This document shows positions 16,875 to 25,322 of a stretch of DNA of 64,000 bases, one piece after another (within the stretch, counting starts at the first letter, position 1; each line of letters starts with the position of its first letter). Below the pieces are notes generated by a model. That model had not been told where the DNA came from, did not search any database, and saw only the letters and a list, made by a program, of their open reading frames with translations. The stretch comes from an uncultured Lachnospiraceae bacterium (GTDB taxonomy: Bacteria; Bacillota_A; Clostridia; Lachnospirales; Lachnospiraceae): assembly GCA_902801585.1 (NCBI GenBank), contig CADCIU010000019.1:20553-84552 (forward strand), written 5' to 3'. A program made the translations under genes and the position numbers.

Positions 16875-17534
16875 ATGAAAAACATACTTCTGATCGGTCT
16901 TGGAAGATTTGGCAGACATTGTGCCAGAAAGCTGAATGAGCTGGGCCACCAGGTGATGGCCGTGGATGTCCGCGAGGACCGCGTCGATACTGTTCTGCCC
17001 TATGTGACGGACGGTCTGATCGGCAACAGCACGCGGGCGGATTTTATGAAAACGCTGGGCGTTCGCAATTTTGACGTGTGCATCGTTGCGATCGGCGACG
17101 ATTTCCAGAGTTCCCTGGAGACCACCGCCCTGCTCAAAGACCTGGGCGCGCAGCACGTCGTAGCGAGAGCCGCGAGAGATGTGCACGCCCGCTTCCTTGC
17201 CAGAAACGGCGCCGATGAGGTGATCTATCCGGAAAGACAGCTTGCCGAATGGACTGCAATACGTTATAGTTCGAATCATATTCTGGACTACACGCCTTTA
17301 AGTGAAGAGTATGCAGTCTATGAGATTGAGATTCCCGCAAACTGGACCGGCAAGAGTCTGGCAGATCTGGATCTGCGCCGCAAACATCAGATCAACGTAT
17401 TTGCCATCAAGCAGGGCAGTCGGCTGATCATGGATGTTCACCCGGATGTACCCCTTCGCAAAAATCAGACGCTTCTGGTCATCGGCAATAATAAGGAAGT
17501 CATGAAATGCTTTCATCAGGGCAAAATATCTTAG
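16875..17534 (+). CDS. ktrA: KtrA/TrkA-type regulatory subunit
   Basis: 219 aa. The RCK_N Rossmann domain begins with GLGRFG and continues through the nucleotide-binding acidic residue at the end of beta-2 (VMAVDVRED). The RCK_C domain covers about residues 140-219. In known KtrAB systems this ring subunit gates the pore with ATP/ADP, and RCK_C domains of related subunits bind c-di-AMP. Its 3' end overlaps the histidine kinase start by 28 bases. Confidence 0.93.
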   Translation: MKNILLIGLGRFGRHCARKLNELGHQVMAVDVREDRVDTVLPYVTDGLIGNSTRADFMKTLGVRNFDVCIVAIGDDFQSSLETTALLKDLGAQHVVARAARDVHARFLARNGADEVIYPERQLAEWTAIRYSSNHILDYTPLSEEYAVYEIEIPANWTGKSLADLDLRRKHQINVFAIKQGSRLIMDVHPDVPLRKNQTLLVIGNNKEVMKCFHQGKIS

Positions 17535-19141
17535 GTGCCGCTTTCCGGCAGCTCAGACGTTCCGATTTTCTGCCTTCAAGGCTCATGCCGCCCGGCAAAA
17601 AGGGCATCCGCAGTCTGATCATGGATTTTATGATCTATACTGCGGTCATGACAGGATGCACACTGATCGGCCTCCTGTTCAGATGGCTCGGCTTTTCCGA
17701 CGCGACGATCATCACTGTCTATATTCTGGGCGTATTGATCTCCGCTGTACTGGTGACGAGCTATCTCAGCAATATCATCGTCTCCTTCGAGGCGATGATC
17801 GTGTTCAATTTCTTCTTTACAGAGCCGCTGTTCACGCTGCACGCCTATGACGCGGAGTATCCGGTCACCTTCGTGGTCATGCTGATCGTCTCTTTCATAT
17901 CCAGTACGATCGCGGCGCGTCTCAAGGCGATCGCCCTGCAGTCGGACGCGACATACGCCCGTACAAAGCTTTTGTTCGACACGGCGAGTCAGCTCCACAA
18001 AATGAGCGAGTACAACGAGATCCTCAGCACGACAGGCGGCCAGCTCGCCAAGCTGATCAATAAACCGGTCTATCTCTATGACATAAACCGCGGACTCGAC
18101 CTCTGTCTTCTCTTTATTCCGGGAGAGGTCTCCCCGCAGGCCATCGCCACCGATGACAAGAGCCGTCCGGTCGTCAAATGGGTCAGCGTAAGGAACAAGC
18201 CGGCCGGAAAAGGGACCGAAGTTTTTCCGGCCGTCGCAATGCGTTTTTTGCCCGTGAGCAGCCGCGACCGCGTCTACGCGGTGATAGGATACGATCCCGA
18301 AGAGGAACAGAATGCTCCGGCGGATCAGCCCGGCCAGTTCGACCGCGCTCTGATCGTCTCTATTTTGGGAGAGTGTTCCATGGCGCTCGAAAAGGAGCGG
18401 ATCCAGAGGGAGAAAGAGGAAGAAGTCCTGCGACGCAGAAATGAAAAGCTCCGCGCGGACCTTCTGCGCTCCATCTCCCACGATCTGCGCACGCCCCTGA
18501 CCTCCATCTCCGGCAATGCCAGCAATCTGCTCGCCTCGGGAGATGAATTCGACGCAGTGACGCGCAGACAGCTCTATTCGGATATTTACGATGACTCCGT
18601 CTGGCTGATCAGCCTGGTGGAAAATCTGCTCGCTGTGAGCCGCATTGAGGACGGCACGATGAAGCTGCACCGCAAGCTGGAGCTTCTCGACGATATCATC
18701 ACGGAAGCGCTGATGCATATTGACAGACGGAGCGCGGAACATACGATCATTGCAGAGCCTTCCGAGGAGGCGCTGCTGGTGGAAGTGGACGGACGGCTGA
18801 TCGTCCAGGTCCTCATCAATCTGATCAACAACGCGATCCAGTATACGCCGGCCGGCTCAACGATCTGCATCAGCTGCCGCCGCGGAAGCGACCACGCCAA
18901 GGTGACCGTCTCCGACGACGGTCCGGGTATCCCGGACGAGGAGAAGGACTCCGTCTTCACAATGTTCTACAGCGGCAGCAAGAAAGTGACGGACAGCAAG
19001 CGAAGCCTCGGACTCGGCCTGGCCCTGTGCCGCTCCATCATCCGCGCCCACGGATGCGAGATCTTTTTGGAAGAGAACGATCCCCATGGCGCCTCATTTA
19101 CATTTACTCTGCCCGTGAAGGAGGTGATGCTGCATGAATAA
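17507..19141 (+). CDS. KdpD-like sensor histidine kinase lacking the N-terminal KdpD domain
   Basis: 544 aa. Four transmembrane helices (about residues 37-135) form a DUF4118-type block as in KdpD (ISAVLVTSYLSNIIVSF, FNFFFTEPLFTLHAYD). A GAF-like linker follows, then HisKA (SISHDLRTPLTSI, phospho-His near 325) and HATPase (NLINNAIQYTP, DDGPGIPD, GLGLALC). Full KdpD has an extra ~390-residue cytoplasmic sensor/USP domain in front; it is absent, and only about 35 residues precede the first helix. The gene is embedded in ktrAB, not kdpFABC. Probably senses K+ or envelope status and controls the response regulator whose gene overlaps it by 8 bases. Confidence 0.9.
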   Translation: MLSSGQNILGAAFRQLRRSDFLPSRLMPPGKKGIRSLIMDFMIYTAVMTGCTLIGLLFRWLGFSDATIITVYILGVLISAVLVTSYLSNIIVSFEAMIVFNFFFTEPLFTLHAYDAEYPVTFVVMLIVSFISSTIAARLKAIALQSDATYARTKLLFDTASQLHKMSEYNEILSTTGGQLAKLINKPVYLYDINRGLDLCLLFIPGEVSPQAIATDDKSRPVVKWVSVRNKPAGKGTEVFPAVAMRFLPVSSRDRVYAVIGYDPEEEQNAPADQPGQFDRALIVSILGECSMALEKERIQREKEEEVLRRRNEKLRADLLRSISHDLRTPLTSISGNASNLLASGDEFDAVTRRQLYSDIYDDSVWLISLVENLLAVSRIEDGTMKLHRKLELLDDIITEALMHIDRRSAEHTIIAEPSEEALLVEVDGRLIVQVLINLINNAIQYTPAGSTICISCRRGSDHAKVTVSDDGPGIPDEEKDSVFTMFYSGSKKVTDSKRSLGLGLALCRSIIRAHGCEIFLEENDPHGASFTFTLPVKEVMLHE

Positions 19142-19826
19142 ATTCATGGTCCTTGTTGTGGAAGATGACAAACTGATCCAGAACCTGATGTCCACAACAC
19201 TTGACATTCACAACTATCGCTACCTGACAGCGTCTACTGCCACCGATGCCCTGCTGCAGATCACTTCCCATAACCCGGATGTCATCTTTCTCGACCTGGG
19301 GCTTCCGGATATGGACGGTGTCGACCTGATCCGCAAGATCCGCACCTGGTCTTCCACGCCGATCATCGTGATCAGCGCACGAAGCGAAGACCAGGACAAG
19401 ATCGAAGCCCTCGACGCGGGTGCCGACGACTATCTGACCAAACCCTTCTCCGTCGATGAGCTCCTGGCGCGTCTGCGCGTCACGCAGCGGCGGCTGAGCG
19501 CTGCGCAGGGCGGTATGCCCTCCCATATATTCGAAAACGGAGATTTAAAAGTGGATTTTGCCGCAGGGACGGCGTATATGAACGGTGAAGAATTGGCTCT
19601 GACACCGATCGAGTACAAACTCCTGTGTCTTTTTTGCAAGAACATCGGCAAGACCCTGACCCACACTTACCTGACCGACGCCATTTGGGGAAACACTTTC
19701 GACAGCGATCTCGCATCACTGCGCGTCTTCATGGCGTCCCTCAGAAAAAAAATAGAAAAAGACACCACGCATCCCCGGTATATTCAGACAAGAATCGGCG
19801 TCGGATACAGAATGAACAGGTTATGA
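19134..19826 (+). CDS. KdpE-like OmpR-family response regulator
   Basis: 230 aa. Receiver domain with the acidic pair VVEDD, phospho-acceptor D54 (VIFLDLGLPD) and the switch Lys in TKPFSVDEL. The C-terminal winged helix is of the Trans_reg_C type (LTPIEYKLLCLF, YIQTRIGVGYRM). Closest in pattern to KdpE. Translated from an ATG inside the kinase gene with a GGAGGTG ribosome site. Confidence 0.92.
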   Translation: MNKFMVLVVEDDKLIQNLMSTTLDIHNYRYLTASTATDALLQITSHNPDVIFLDLGLPDMDGVDLIRKIRTWSSTPIIVISARSEDQDKIEALDAGADDYLTKPFSVDELLARLRVTQRRLSAAQGGMPSHIFENGDLKVDFAAGTAYMNGEELALTPIEYKLLCLFCKNIGKTLTHTYLTDAIWGNTFDSDLASLRVFMASLRKKIEKDTTHPRYIQTRIGVGYRMNRL

Positions 19827-19845
19827 ACGCATAAGGAGGTTCAAA

Positions 19846-19926
19846 ATGCGAGAATTGATGTTATTTGTTTTCTTTCTTCTCGATGGCGCACTGATCGGAT
19901 ATATGCTTCGGAATTTCAGCGTTTAA
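19846..19926 (+). CDS. 26-aa hydrophobic small membrane protein
   Basis: A short gene with a consensus AAGGAGG ribosome site, 19 bases after the response regulator stop. The product is one hydrophobic helix (LMLFVFFLLDGALIGYML) with a few flanking charges. It resembles single-helix transporter accessory peptides such as KdpF in size and position, but no sequence homology is claimed. It closes the ktrB-ktrA-kinase-regulator operon. Confidence 0.65.
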   Translation: MRELMLFVFFLLDGALIGYMLRNFSV

Positions 19927-19936
19927 AATTTAAACG

Positions 19937-19978
19937 TATAGAATAGTATTTATAGAATAGTATTTATAGAATAGTGTT
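19937..19978. repeat. 14-bp tandem repeat, three copies
   Basis: TATAGAATAGTATT repeated three times (last copy one change), just after the 26-aa gene and in the promoter region of the symporter. Each unit contains a -10-like TATAGAAT, so copy number may affect transcription. Confidence 0.85.
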
Positions 19979-20065
19979 TAGAACAGTTTATAAGAATTAG
20001 ATAGATTTTGTTCCAAAATTGTTATATGATAGGAAAATCGACTGAAAAAAAGGAGGCATACAATT

Positions 20066-21433
20066 TTGGAACAGAATCAACGCGGTTCATTTACAGGTAA
20101 GCTCGGCTTTGTCCTTTCCGCTGCGGGCGCATCCGTCGGACTGGGCAATATTTGGAGATTCCCTTACCTGGCTGCCAAGTACGGCGGCGGTGCATTTCTT
20201 CTCGTTTATATCATCCTTGCGCTCACATTTGGTTACACAATGATCATCGCTGAGACTGCGATCGGACGTTCTTCACAGAAGAGCCCTGTAAGTGCCTTTG
20301 CCCATTTCAGCAGCTCTCCCTTCGCCAGACTGGGCGGCTGGCTCAACGCGATCGTCCCGATTCTGATCTGTCCCTATTACTCCGTGATCGGAGGATGGGT
20401 CTGCAAGTATCTGTTCGCCTTTATCACGACCGATATGGACAAGATCACTTCAGACACCTTTTTTACGGATTTTATAACGAACGGCGGCTCGGCAGAACTC
20501 TGGTTCTGTGTCTTTCTGGTCCTCAACCTCATTATCATTTACATGGGCGTCGAGAACGGCATTGAGCGCGTCTCAAGGATCATGATGCCGATCCTGCTGG
20601 TCCTGGCCGTGATCATCAGTGTCTATACGATCACCCGTCCCGGCGCTATGGCAGGCGTTTCCTACATGCTGGTCCCTCACCCGGAGAACTTCTCCTGGAT
20701 GACCGTTGTCTCCGCCATGGGGCAGATGTTCTATTCCCTTTCCATCGCGATGGGGATCCTGATCACATTCGGCTCCTATATGAAAAAAGAAGTCAGCATT
20801 GAGGACTCCACGGCACAGGTCGAATTCTTTGACACAGCGATCGCCGTTTTGGCAGGAATGATGATCATCCCGGCTGTATTCGCCTTCTCCGGCGGCGACC
20901 CGGAGCAGCTGGCCGCGGGCCCCTCTCTGATGTTCGTGACCATGCCCAAGATCTTCGCCACCATGGGATTTGGAAGGATCATCGGGATCCTCTTCTTCAC
21001 TTTGGTCCTGTTTGCGGCTCTGACCAGTTCCATAGCGCTGACAGAGAGCGCCGTCTCCACTCTGGCAGACGAATTCAAGTGGAACCGGACCAAATGCACG
21101 ACTGTTATGGCTGCGATCATGCTTGTACTCGGAACACTCTCCTGCCTGGGATACGGACCGCTCTCTTTCATCACCCTGATCGGGATGCCCTTCCTCGATT
21201 TCTTTGATTTTCTGACCAATTCCGTGATGATGCCCATCGCGGCGCTGGCCATCTGCCTTCTGGTTACGAAGTGCATGGGGATTGAAGCGCTGGAGCAGGA
21301 AGTGGAAGCGGACGGACACCCCTTCCGCCGCAAGAAGGTCTTCCGCGTCATGATCAGGTACATTGCGCCGATCTTCGTGCTGGTCATCCTGTTCAGCTCC
21401 GTTGCCAACGCATTCGGATGGATCTCGATGTAA
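20066..21433 (+). CDS. Sodium-dependent amino acid symporter, NSS (SNF) family
   Basis: 455 aa, about eleven to twelve helices. The family signature in helix 1 is clear: AAGASVGLGNIWRFPYLAAKYGGGAF, reported here in two halves (AAGASVGLGNIWRFPYL and AAKYGGGAF). It contributes Na+ and substrate contacts as in LeuT. The start codon is TTG, 9 bases after AGGAGG; no alternative ATG fits. Substrate is probably an amino acid such as Tyr, Trp, Met or Leu, which the sequence alone does not settle. Confidence 0.92.
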   Translation: MEQNQRGSFTGKLGFVLSAAGASVGLGNIWRFPYLAAKYGGGAFLLVYIILALTFGYTMIIAETAIGRSSQKSPVSAFAHFSSSPFARLGGWLNAIVPILICPYYSVIGGWVCKYLFAFITTDMDKITSDTFFTDFITNGGSAELWFCVFLVLNLIIIYMGVENGIERVSRIMMPILLVLAVIISVYTITRPGAMAGVSYMLVPHPENFSWMTVVSAMGQMFYSLSIAMGILITFGSYMKKEVSIEDSTAQVEFFDTAIAVLAGMMIIPAVFAFSGGDPEQLAAGPSLMFVTMPKIFATMGFGRIIGILFFTLVLFAALTSSIALTESAVSTLADEFKWNRTKCTTVMAAIMLVLGTLSCLGYGPLSFITLIGMPFLDFFDFLTNSVMMPIAALAICLLVTKCMGIEALEQEVEADGHPFRRKKVFRVMIRYIAPIFVLVILFSSVANAFGWISM

Positions 21434-21461
21434 CAAATTCAGTGAATACGATGCTTTTATT

Positions 21462-21486
21462 GCCGATCTCCTGATCGGCTTTTTTG
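21462..21486 (+). terminator. Intrinsic terminator of the symporter gene
   Basis: GCCGATC-TCCT-GATCGGC stem followed by TTTTTTG. The same 20-base block recurs at 21492-21511 as the final codons of the convergent ABC gene. Confidence 0.85.
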
Positions 21487-23235
21487 TTACATGCCGATCT
21501 CCTGATCGGCTATTCTCATGGTAGATTTCCTGTGAGAGACCAGAAGGACCGTCTTTCCCTTCGCCTCTTCCCTGAGTGCCTTTAAAATGACCGCTTCATT
21601 GAGGCTGTCCAGATTGCTTGTGGGCTCATCCAGTAGCATGAACGGCGCATCGTGCAGGAAGGCTCTGGCAAGGCCGATTCTCTGCCGCTCTCCACCGGAA
21701 AGCGTATCTCCGAGTTCTCCTACATTTGTTTCATACCCGGCGGGAAGGGTCATGATCCAGTCGTGCAGGGAGGCTTTTTTACAGGCCTCCTCCACCTCTT
21801 CCTGCGTCGCATCCGCTTTCGCGATCCGGATATTGCCTGCGATCGTATCCTTGAACATCTGCGTGTCCTGGGTCAGGTATCCCTCCATATCGCGCAGATC
21901 TGAGGTATTGATCTCATTGATGTCCGTGAGCACTCTTCCTGCCGATGCCTGTCTGTCCGCGCCCGGGCCGGATTCGCCGGCGATCGCGATCTTCCCCTTA
22001 TTCACTTCCCAAAACCGCATGAGTAGTCTGAGCAGCGTCGACTTTCCGCAGCCGCTCTCGCCCACGATCCCGATGATCTTGTGCTCCGGGATACTCAGAG
22101 AGAAGTTTCTGAGCACAAGCGTGCCCTGATCTGTTCCCTTCCTGCGGTCTTTGTCCGATTTTCCTCTTCCGTAGCCGAAAGAGACCATTCGGCACTCGGC
22201 GCCGTGAAATTCTGCCGCGGGCTGTCCCGTGATCTCCTCCGTCTCGGGCTCTTCTTCGAGGATCGCGAGGATCCTCTCACCGGACGCCACAGTATTTTGC
22301 AGCGTCGTGCCCAGTCCCGCCAGCGCCGATACCGGGCCAAAAGAGGACATCAGTGCGAGCGTCGGCAGCAAAAATCCGTCAAATCCGACCTTGCCGGACA
22401 GATACAGCCAGCCGGCAGCGACGACCATAAGCACGTCGAAGACCAGAATAAAGGTGCCTGCGATCGCCAGATTGAGGCCCGTCAGCCGGTTGAGCGCACT
22501 TTGATGCCACATAAGCGCCTTCGTCTTCTTGTGCAGGACTGCCGTTCTCTCCCTGCTGTTTCCGTATTGGATCGTCTCATCCAGTCCTCTTATGTTCTCC
22601 AGGACACAGGAGGAGAGTTCCGCGGAGTGCCTGCGCACCTGCTGTCCCATATTTCCGCTCAGCTTTGAGATGATGAGCGGCAGCAGGATCCCGACGCACA
22701 GATAAGCCGTCAGGGCCAAAAGACCCAAGGCCACGTGGAATGACCCTATATACACACACATCACCACCTCCACGATCACCGCTATGCAGATCGGCGAGAT
22801 CGTGTGCGCGTAGAACACTTCCAGCAGCTCCACGTCCGCTGTGATCAATGAGACCAGATCTCCCTTATCTCTTCCCTCGAGTTTAGCGGGGCAGAGCCTC
22901 CTGAGCGCACCAAAGACCCTGTCACGGACGATCGCCAGCAGCCTGAAGGCAATGTAGTGATTCATGCGCTGCTCTATGAAACGGAGTACGGCGCGCACCA
23001 GTGCCAGGACCGGCAGCAGGATCCAGACGGTCCCGGACTCCAGCGGAGAGTCCAGTCCCAATCCCTCGAGGATCGCATAACCGCCCAGCACAGGTATGAA
23101 CTGTACCGCCAAAAAGGCAAGTGTTCCCGCCGTCACGGCAATGATCATAAACCCGGTCAGCGGTCTGACCAGGCCCAGCATTCTGAGCAGTGTGACCGGC
23201 TTTGCGGGAGTTCGCTTACTGTTTCTCTTACGCAT
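21487..23235 (-). CDS. CydC-like ABC exporter (fused permease-ATPase)
   Basis: 582 aa. Six-helix exporter domain (about residues 25-310), then an ABC domain with Walker A VGESGCGKST near 393, signature LSGGERQR near 508 and Walker B MLLDEPTSNLD. The permease has the CydC-type pattern (RFIEQRMNHYIAFRLLAIVRD). Chosen ATG has GGAAGGTGAT close to the ideal 16S complement; a GTG nine bases earlier would overlap the CydD-like stop. In E. coli CydDC exports cysteine/glutathione for cytochrome bd assembly; no bd oxidase genes are seen here, so the substrate may be a thiol or something else. Confidence 0.87.
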   Translation of the reverse strand: MRKRNSKRTPAKPVTLLRMLGLVRPLTGFMIIAVTAGTLAFLAVQFIPVLGGYAILEGLGLDSPLESGTVWILLPVLALVRAVLRFIEQRMNHYIAFRLLAIVRDRVFGALRRLCPAKLEGRDKGDLVSLITADVELLEVFYAHTISPICIAVIVEVVMCVYIGSFHVALGLLALTAYLCVGILLPLIISKLSGNMGQQVRRHSAELSSCVLENIRGLDETIQYGNSRERTAVLHKKTKALMWHQSALNRLTGLNLAIAGTFILVFDVLMVVAAGWLYLSGKVGFDGFLLPTLALMSSFGPVSALAGLGTTLQNTVASGERILAILEEEPETEEITGQPAAEFHGAECRMVSFGYGRGKSDKDRRKGTDQGTLVLRNFSLSIPEHKIIGIVGESGCGKSTLLRLLMRFWEVNKGKIAIAGESGPGADRQASAGRVLTDINEINTSDLRDMEGYLTQDTQMFKDTIAGNIRIAKADATQEEVEEACKKASLHDWIMTLPAGYETNVGELGDTLSGGERQRIGLARAFLHDAPFMLLDEPTSNLDSLNEAVILKALREEAKGKTVLLVSHRKSTMRIADQEIGM

Positions 23236-23240
23236 TCCGA

Positions 23241-25280
23241 TCACCTTCCTTTCCTGCGCCGCCGGCCTGTCCGGTATTTCCGATCGGGCCGGTGCTTCCG
23301 ATCGGTCCGGTGCTTCCGATCGGTCACGATCGGTCCGGTGCTTCCGATCGGTCCGGTACTGCCGATCGGTCTGGTATCGCCGATCCGCGCAGTGTTCCCG
23401 ATCCGGCCTGTGTTTCCGACCGCACCGGTATCGCCGATCCTCGCAGTGTTCCCGATCCGGCCGGTATTTCCGATCTCGCCGGTATCACCGATCTTTTCGA
23501 TCTCACCGGTCAGCCACTCCTCCCCGGAGTCCTCATCTCTGCCGAACCGCTCCAGTTTCTGCTGCATTCTCCACATAACGGAATAAGCGCCGCCCCATTT
23601 CATCAGCTCTCTGTGGCTGCCGCTCTCCGCTACCTTTCCGTTTTCCATGACAAAGATCCGGTCTGCACCGCGCACATTGGCCAGACGGTGTGTGATCATG
23701 ATCACCGTTTTACAGCCCGCCATCTCGCGGATCCTCTCCAGAATGATCTCCTCACTCTCCATATCGATGTTGCTGGTCGCTTCATCGAAAATATAGATCG
23801 GACTGTCATGCAGCAGCGCCCTTGCAAAGGCCAGTCTCTGCCGCTGTCCTCCTGAGAGATTCTGCGCATTCTCTGTCAGCAGGAGGTCCAGGCCCTCGCC
23901 GGAGCCTGTACTTTGACCACTGCGCAGAAATTCATCCATCCGGCACTCCGCCAGGACTTTCCACAGCTCCTCATCCGTCGCCTCAGGATTGCCCATGAGC
24001 AGATTGTCCCTGACCGTGCCCTTGTAGAAATAGCTTCCGGATCCGATATAAGTGATCCCCTGCATCACGCTCTCTTCCGAGCATTCCGCGAGCGGGATCC
24101 CGTTGATCAGGATCGTTCCGCTCTCCACGGTATTGCGCCCTGTCAGTAGCGATGCGATCGTCGACTTACCGCTTCCGCTCTCTCCGACGATCCCCATAAA
24201 ACTGTTTCTCGGGATCTGCATGTTGACCCTGTGAAGCACTTCCCTGTCGCTGTCATAAGAAAAACTGACGCTCTTTAAGAGGAAGTTTCCGCCCTTTTCG
24301 GGGAACTGCTCCGGGCGCTCCGCCGGCTCCTCCAGCTCCAGGAACCGGAAGATCCTGTCGCTGGCTGCCATCCCGTTCATTGCCACATGAAAATAACTGC
24401 CGAGTTTGCGCATCGGCAAAAAGAAGTCCGCTGACAGAAGGATCATGAACAGGCACCGGGCAAGCCCCAGCGTCCCTTCCGCAAAGGAGCGGGTCGCAAG
24501 GACGATCCCCACCGCCGTTCCGCCGTAGGCCAGAAGATCCATGATGATGATGGAATTGAGCTGCATCGTGAGCACTTTCATGGTCACTACCCTGAAGTTC
24601 TCCGACTCCTCGTTCATCTGCTCGTGCTTTTGCGCGTCCGCCTTGTAGATCTTGAGTGTCGTCATGCCCTGCAGGTTTTCCAGGAACGTGCTCCCCAGCT
24701 GCGTGTACTGGGTCCAGTATTTGGCCAGGATCCTCTTGGCGATCTTCTGCACCATCATGATCGTCCCGGGGATCAGCGGAACACAGATCAGAAGGACCAG
24801 CGCCGTGCGGAGGCTCCCGGCGGCTGTAAACAGGCCGAACAGGGTGAGGGGTGCCAGGAATGCGTAGAAAAACTGCGGCACATACTGGCCAAAATAGCTC
24901 TCCAGCTGGTCCACTCCCTCTACCGATTCCTGTACCAGCTCCGCCGTGGTCACCTTCTCTCTGTAGCTCATGCCGAGCTTTAATATCTTCTTGTAGATCA
25001 GGTCCCGCATCTTGCGCTTTACGGTCCGGGAAGCCAGATAACTCATTCGCACCGCATATCTCGTGATGAAAAAACGGATCAGGATCGTCACCGCGATGAT
25101 CGCCAGTGCCGGCGCGGCGCCGGAAGGCGTCAGTTCTCTCCGGTACAGTTTCTGCGCGGAATCGGCGATCAGACCGATCATCACGGCGTTCAGGCAGAGC
25201 TCGATCCACTGCAGGAGGATATTTCCGGCAATGTATTTCTTGCTCTCAGGACACATGGCCATCAATCTTTTATCAAACAT
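23241..25280 (-). CDS. CydD-like ABC exporter with repeat-derived C-terminal tail
   Basis: 679 aa. Exporter permease domain (residues 15-310), ABC domain with GESGSGKST near 365, LSGGQRQR near 473 and IYIFDEATSNID. The family normally ends near residue 590. Beyond that, about 90 residues come from an 18-bp repeat: first IGNTGR/IGDTGE/IGSTGP hexapeptides, then the same DNA read in another frame (TDRKHR units) ending in a very basic RTGRRRRKGR. The frame change coincides with an extra 10-base partial unit. The stop lies just before the CydC-like start, so translational coupling could survive either frame. Confidence 0.87.
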   Translation of the reverse strand: MFDKRLMAMCPESKKYIAGNILLQWIELCLNAVMIGLIADSAQKLYRRELTPSGAAPALAIIAVTILIRFFITRYAVRMSYLASRTVKRKMRDLIYKKILKLGMSYREKVTTAELVQESVEGVDQLESYFGQYVPQFFYAFLAPLTLFGLFTAAGSLRTALVLLICVPLIPGTIMMVQKIAKRILAKYWTQYTQLGSTFLENLQGMTTLKIYKADAQKHEQMNEESENFRVVTMKVLTMQLNSIIIMDLLAYGGTAVGIVLATRSFAEGTLGLARCLFMILLSADFFLPMRKLGSYFHVAMNGMAASDRIFRFLELEEPAERPEQFPEKGGNFLLKSVSFSYDSDREVLHRVNMQIPRNSFMGIVGESGSGKSTIASLLTGRNTVESGTILINGIPLAECSEESVMQGITYIGSGSYFYKGTVRDNLLMGNPEATDEELWKVLAECRMDEFLRSGQSTGSGEGLDLLLTENAQNLSGGQRQRLAFARALLHDSPIYIFDEATSNIDMESEEIILERIREMAGCKTVIMITHRLANVRGADRIFVMENGKVAESGSHRELMKWGGAYSVMWRMQQKLERFGRDEDSGEEWLTGEIEKIGDTGEIGNTGRIGNTARIGDTGAVGNTGRIGNTARIGDTRPIGSTGPIGSTGPIVTDRKHRTDRKHRPDRKYRTGRRRRKGR
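23262..23510. repeat. 18-bp minisatellite at the 3' end of the CydD-like gene
   Basis: About 13 diverged units of the plus-strand form CCGGTGCTTCCGATCGGT. Units near the gene end are almost identical, those further inside more diverged. An irregular spacer (CACGATCGGT) near 23325-23334 breaks the 18-bp phase by 10 bases. Confidence 0.9.
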
Positions 25281-25322
25281 GGATCATCCTTTCACTCATC
25301 CTTTCACATCAGCAGGTTATTC

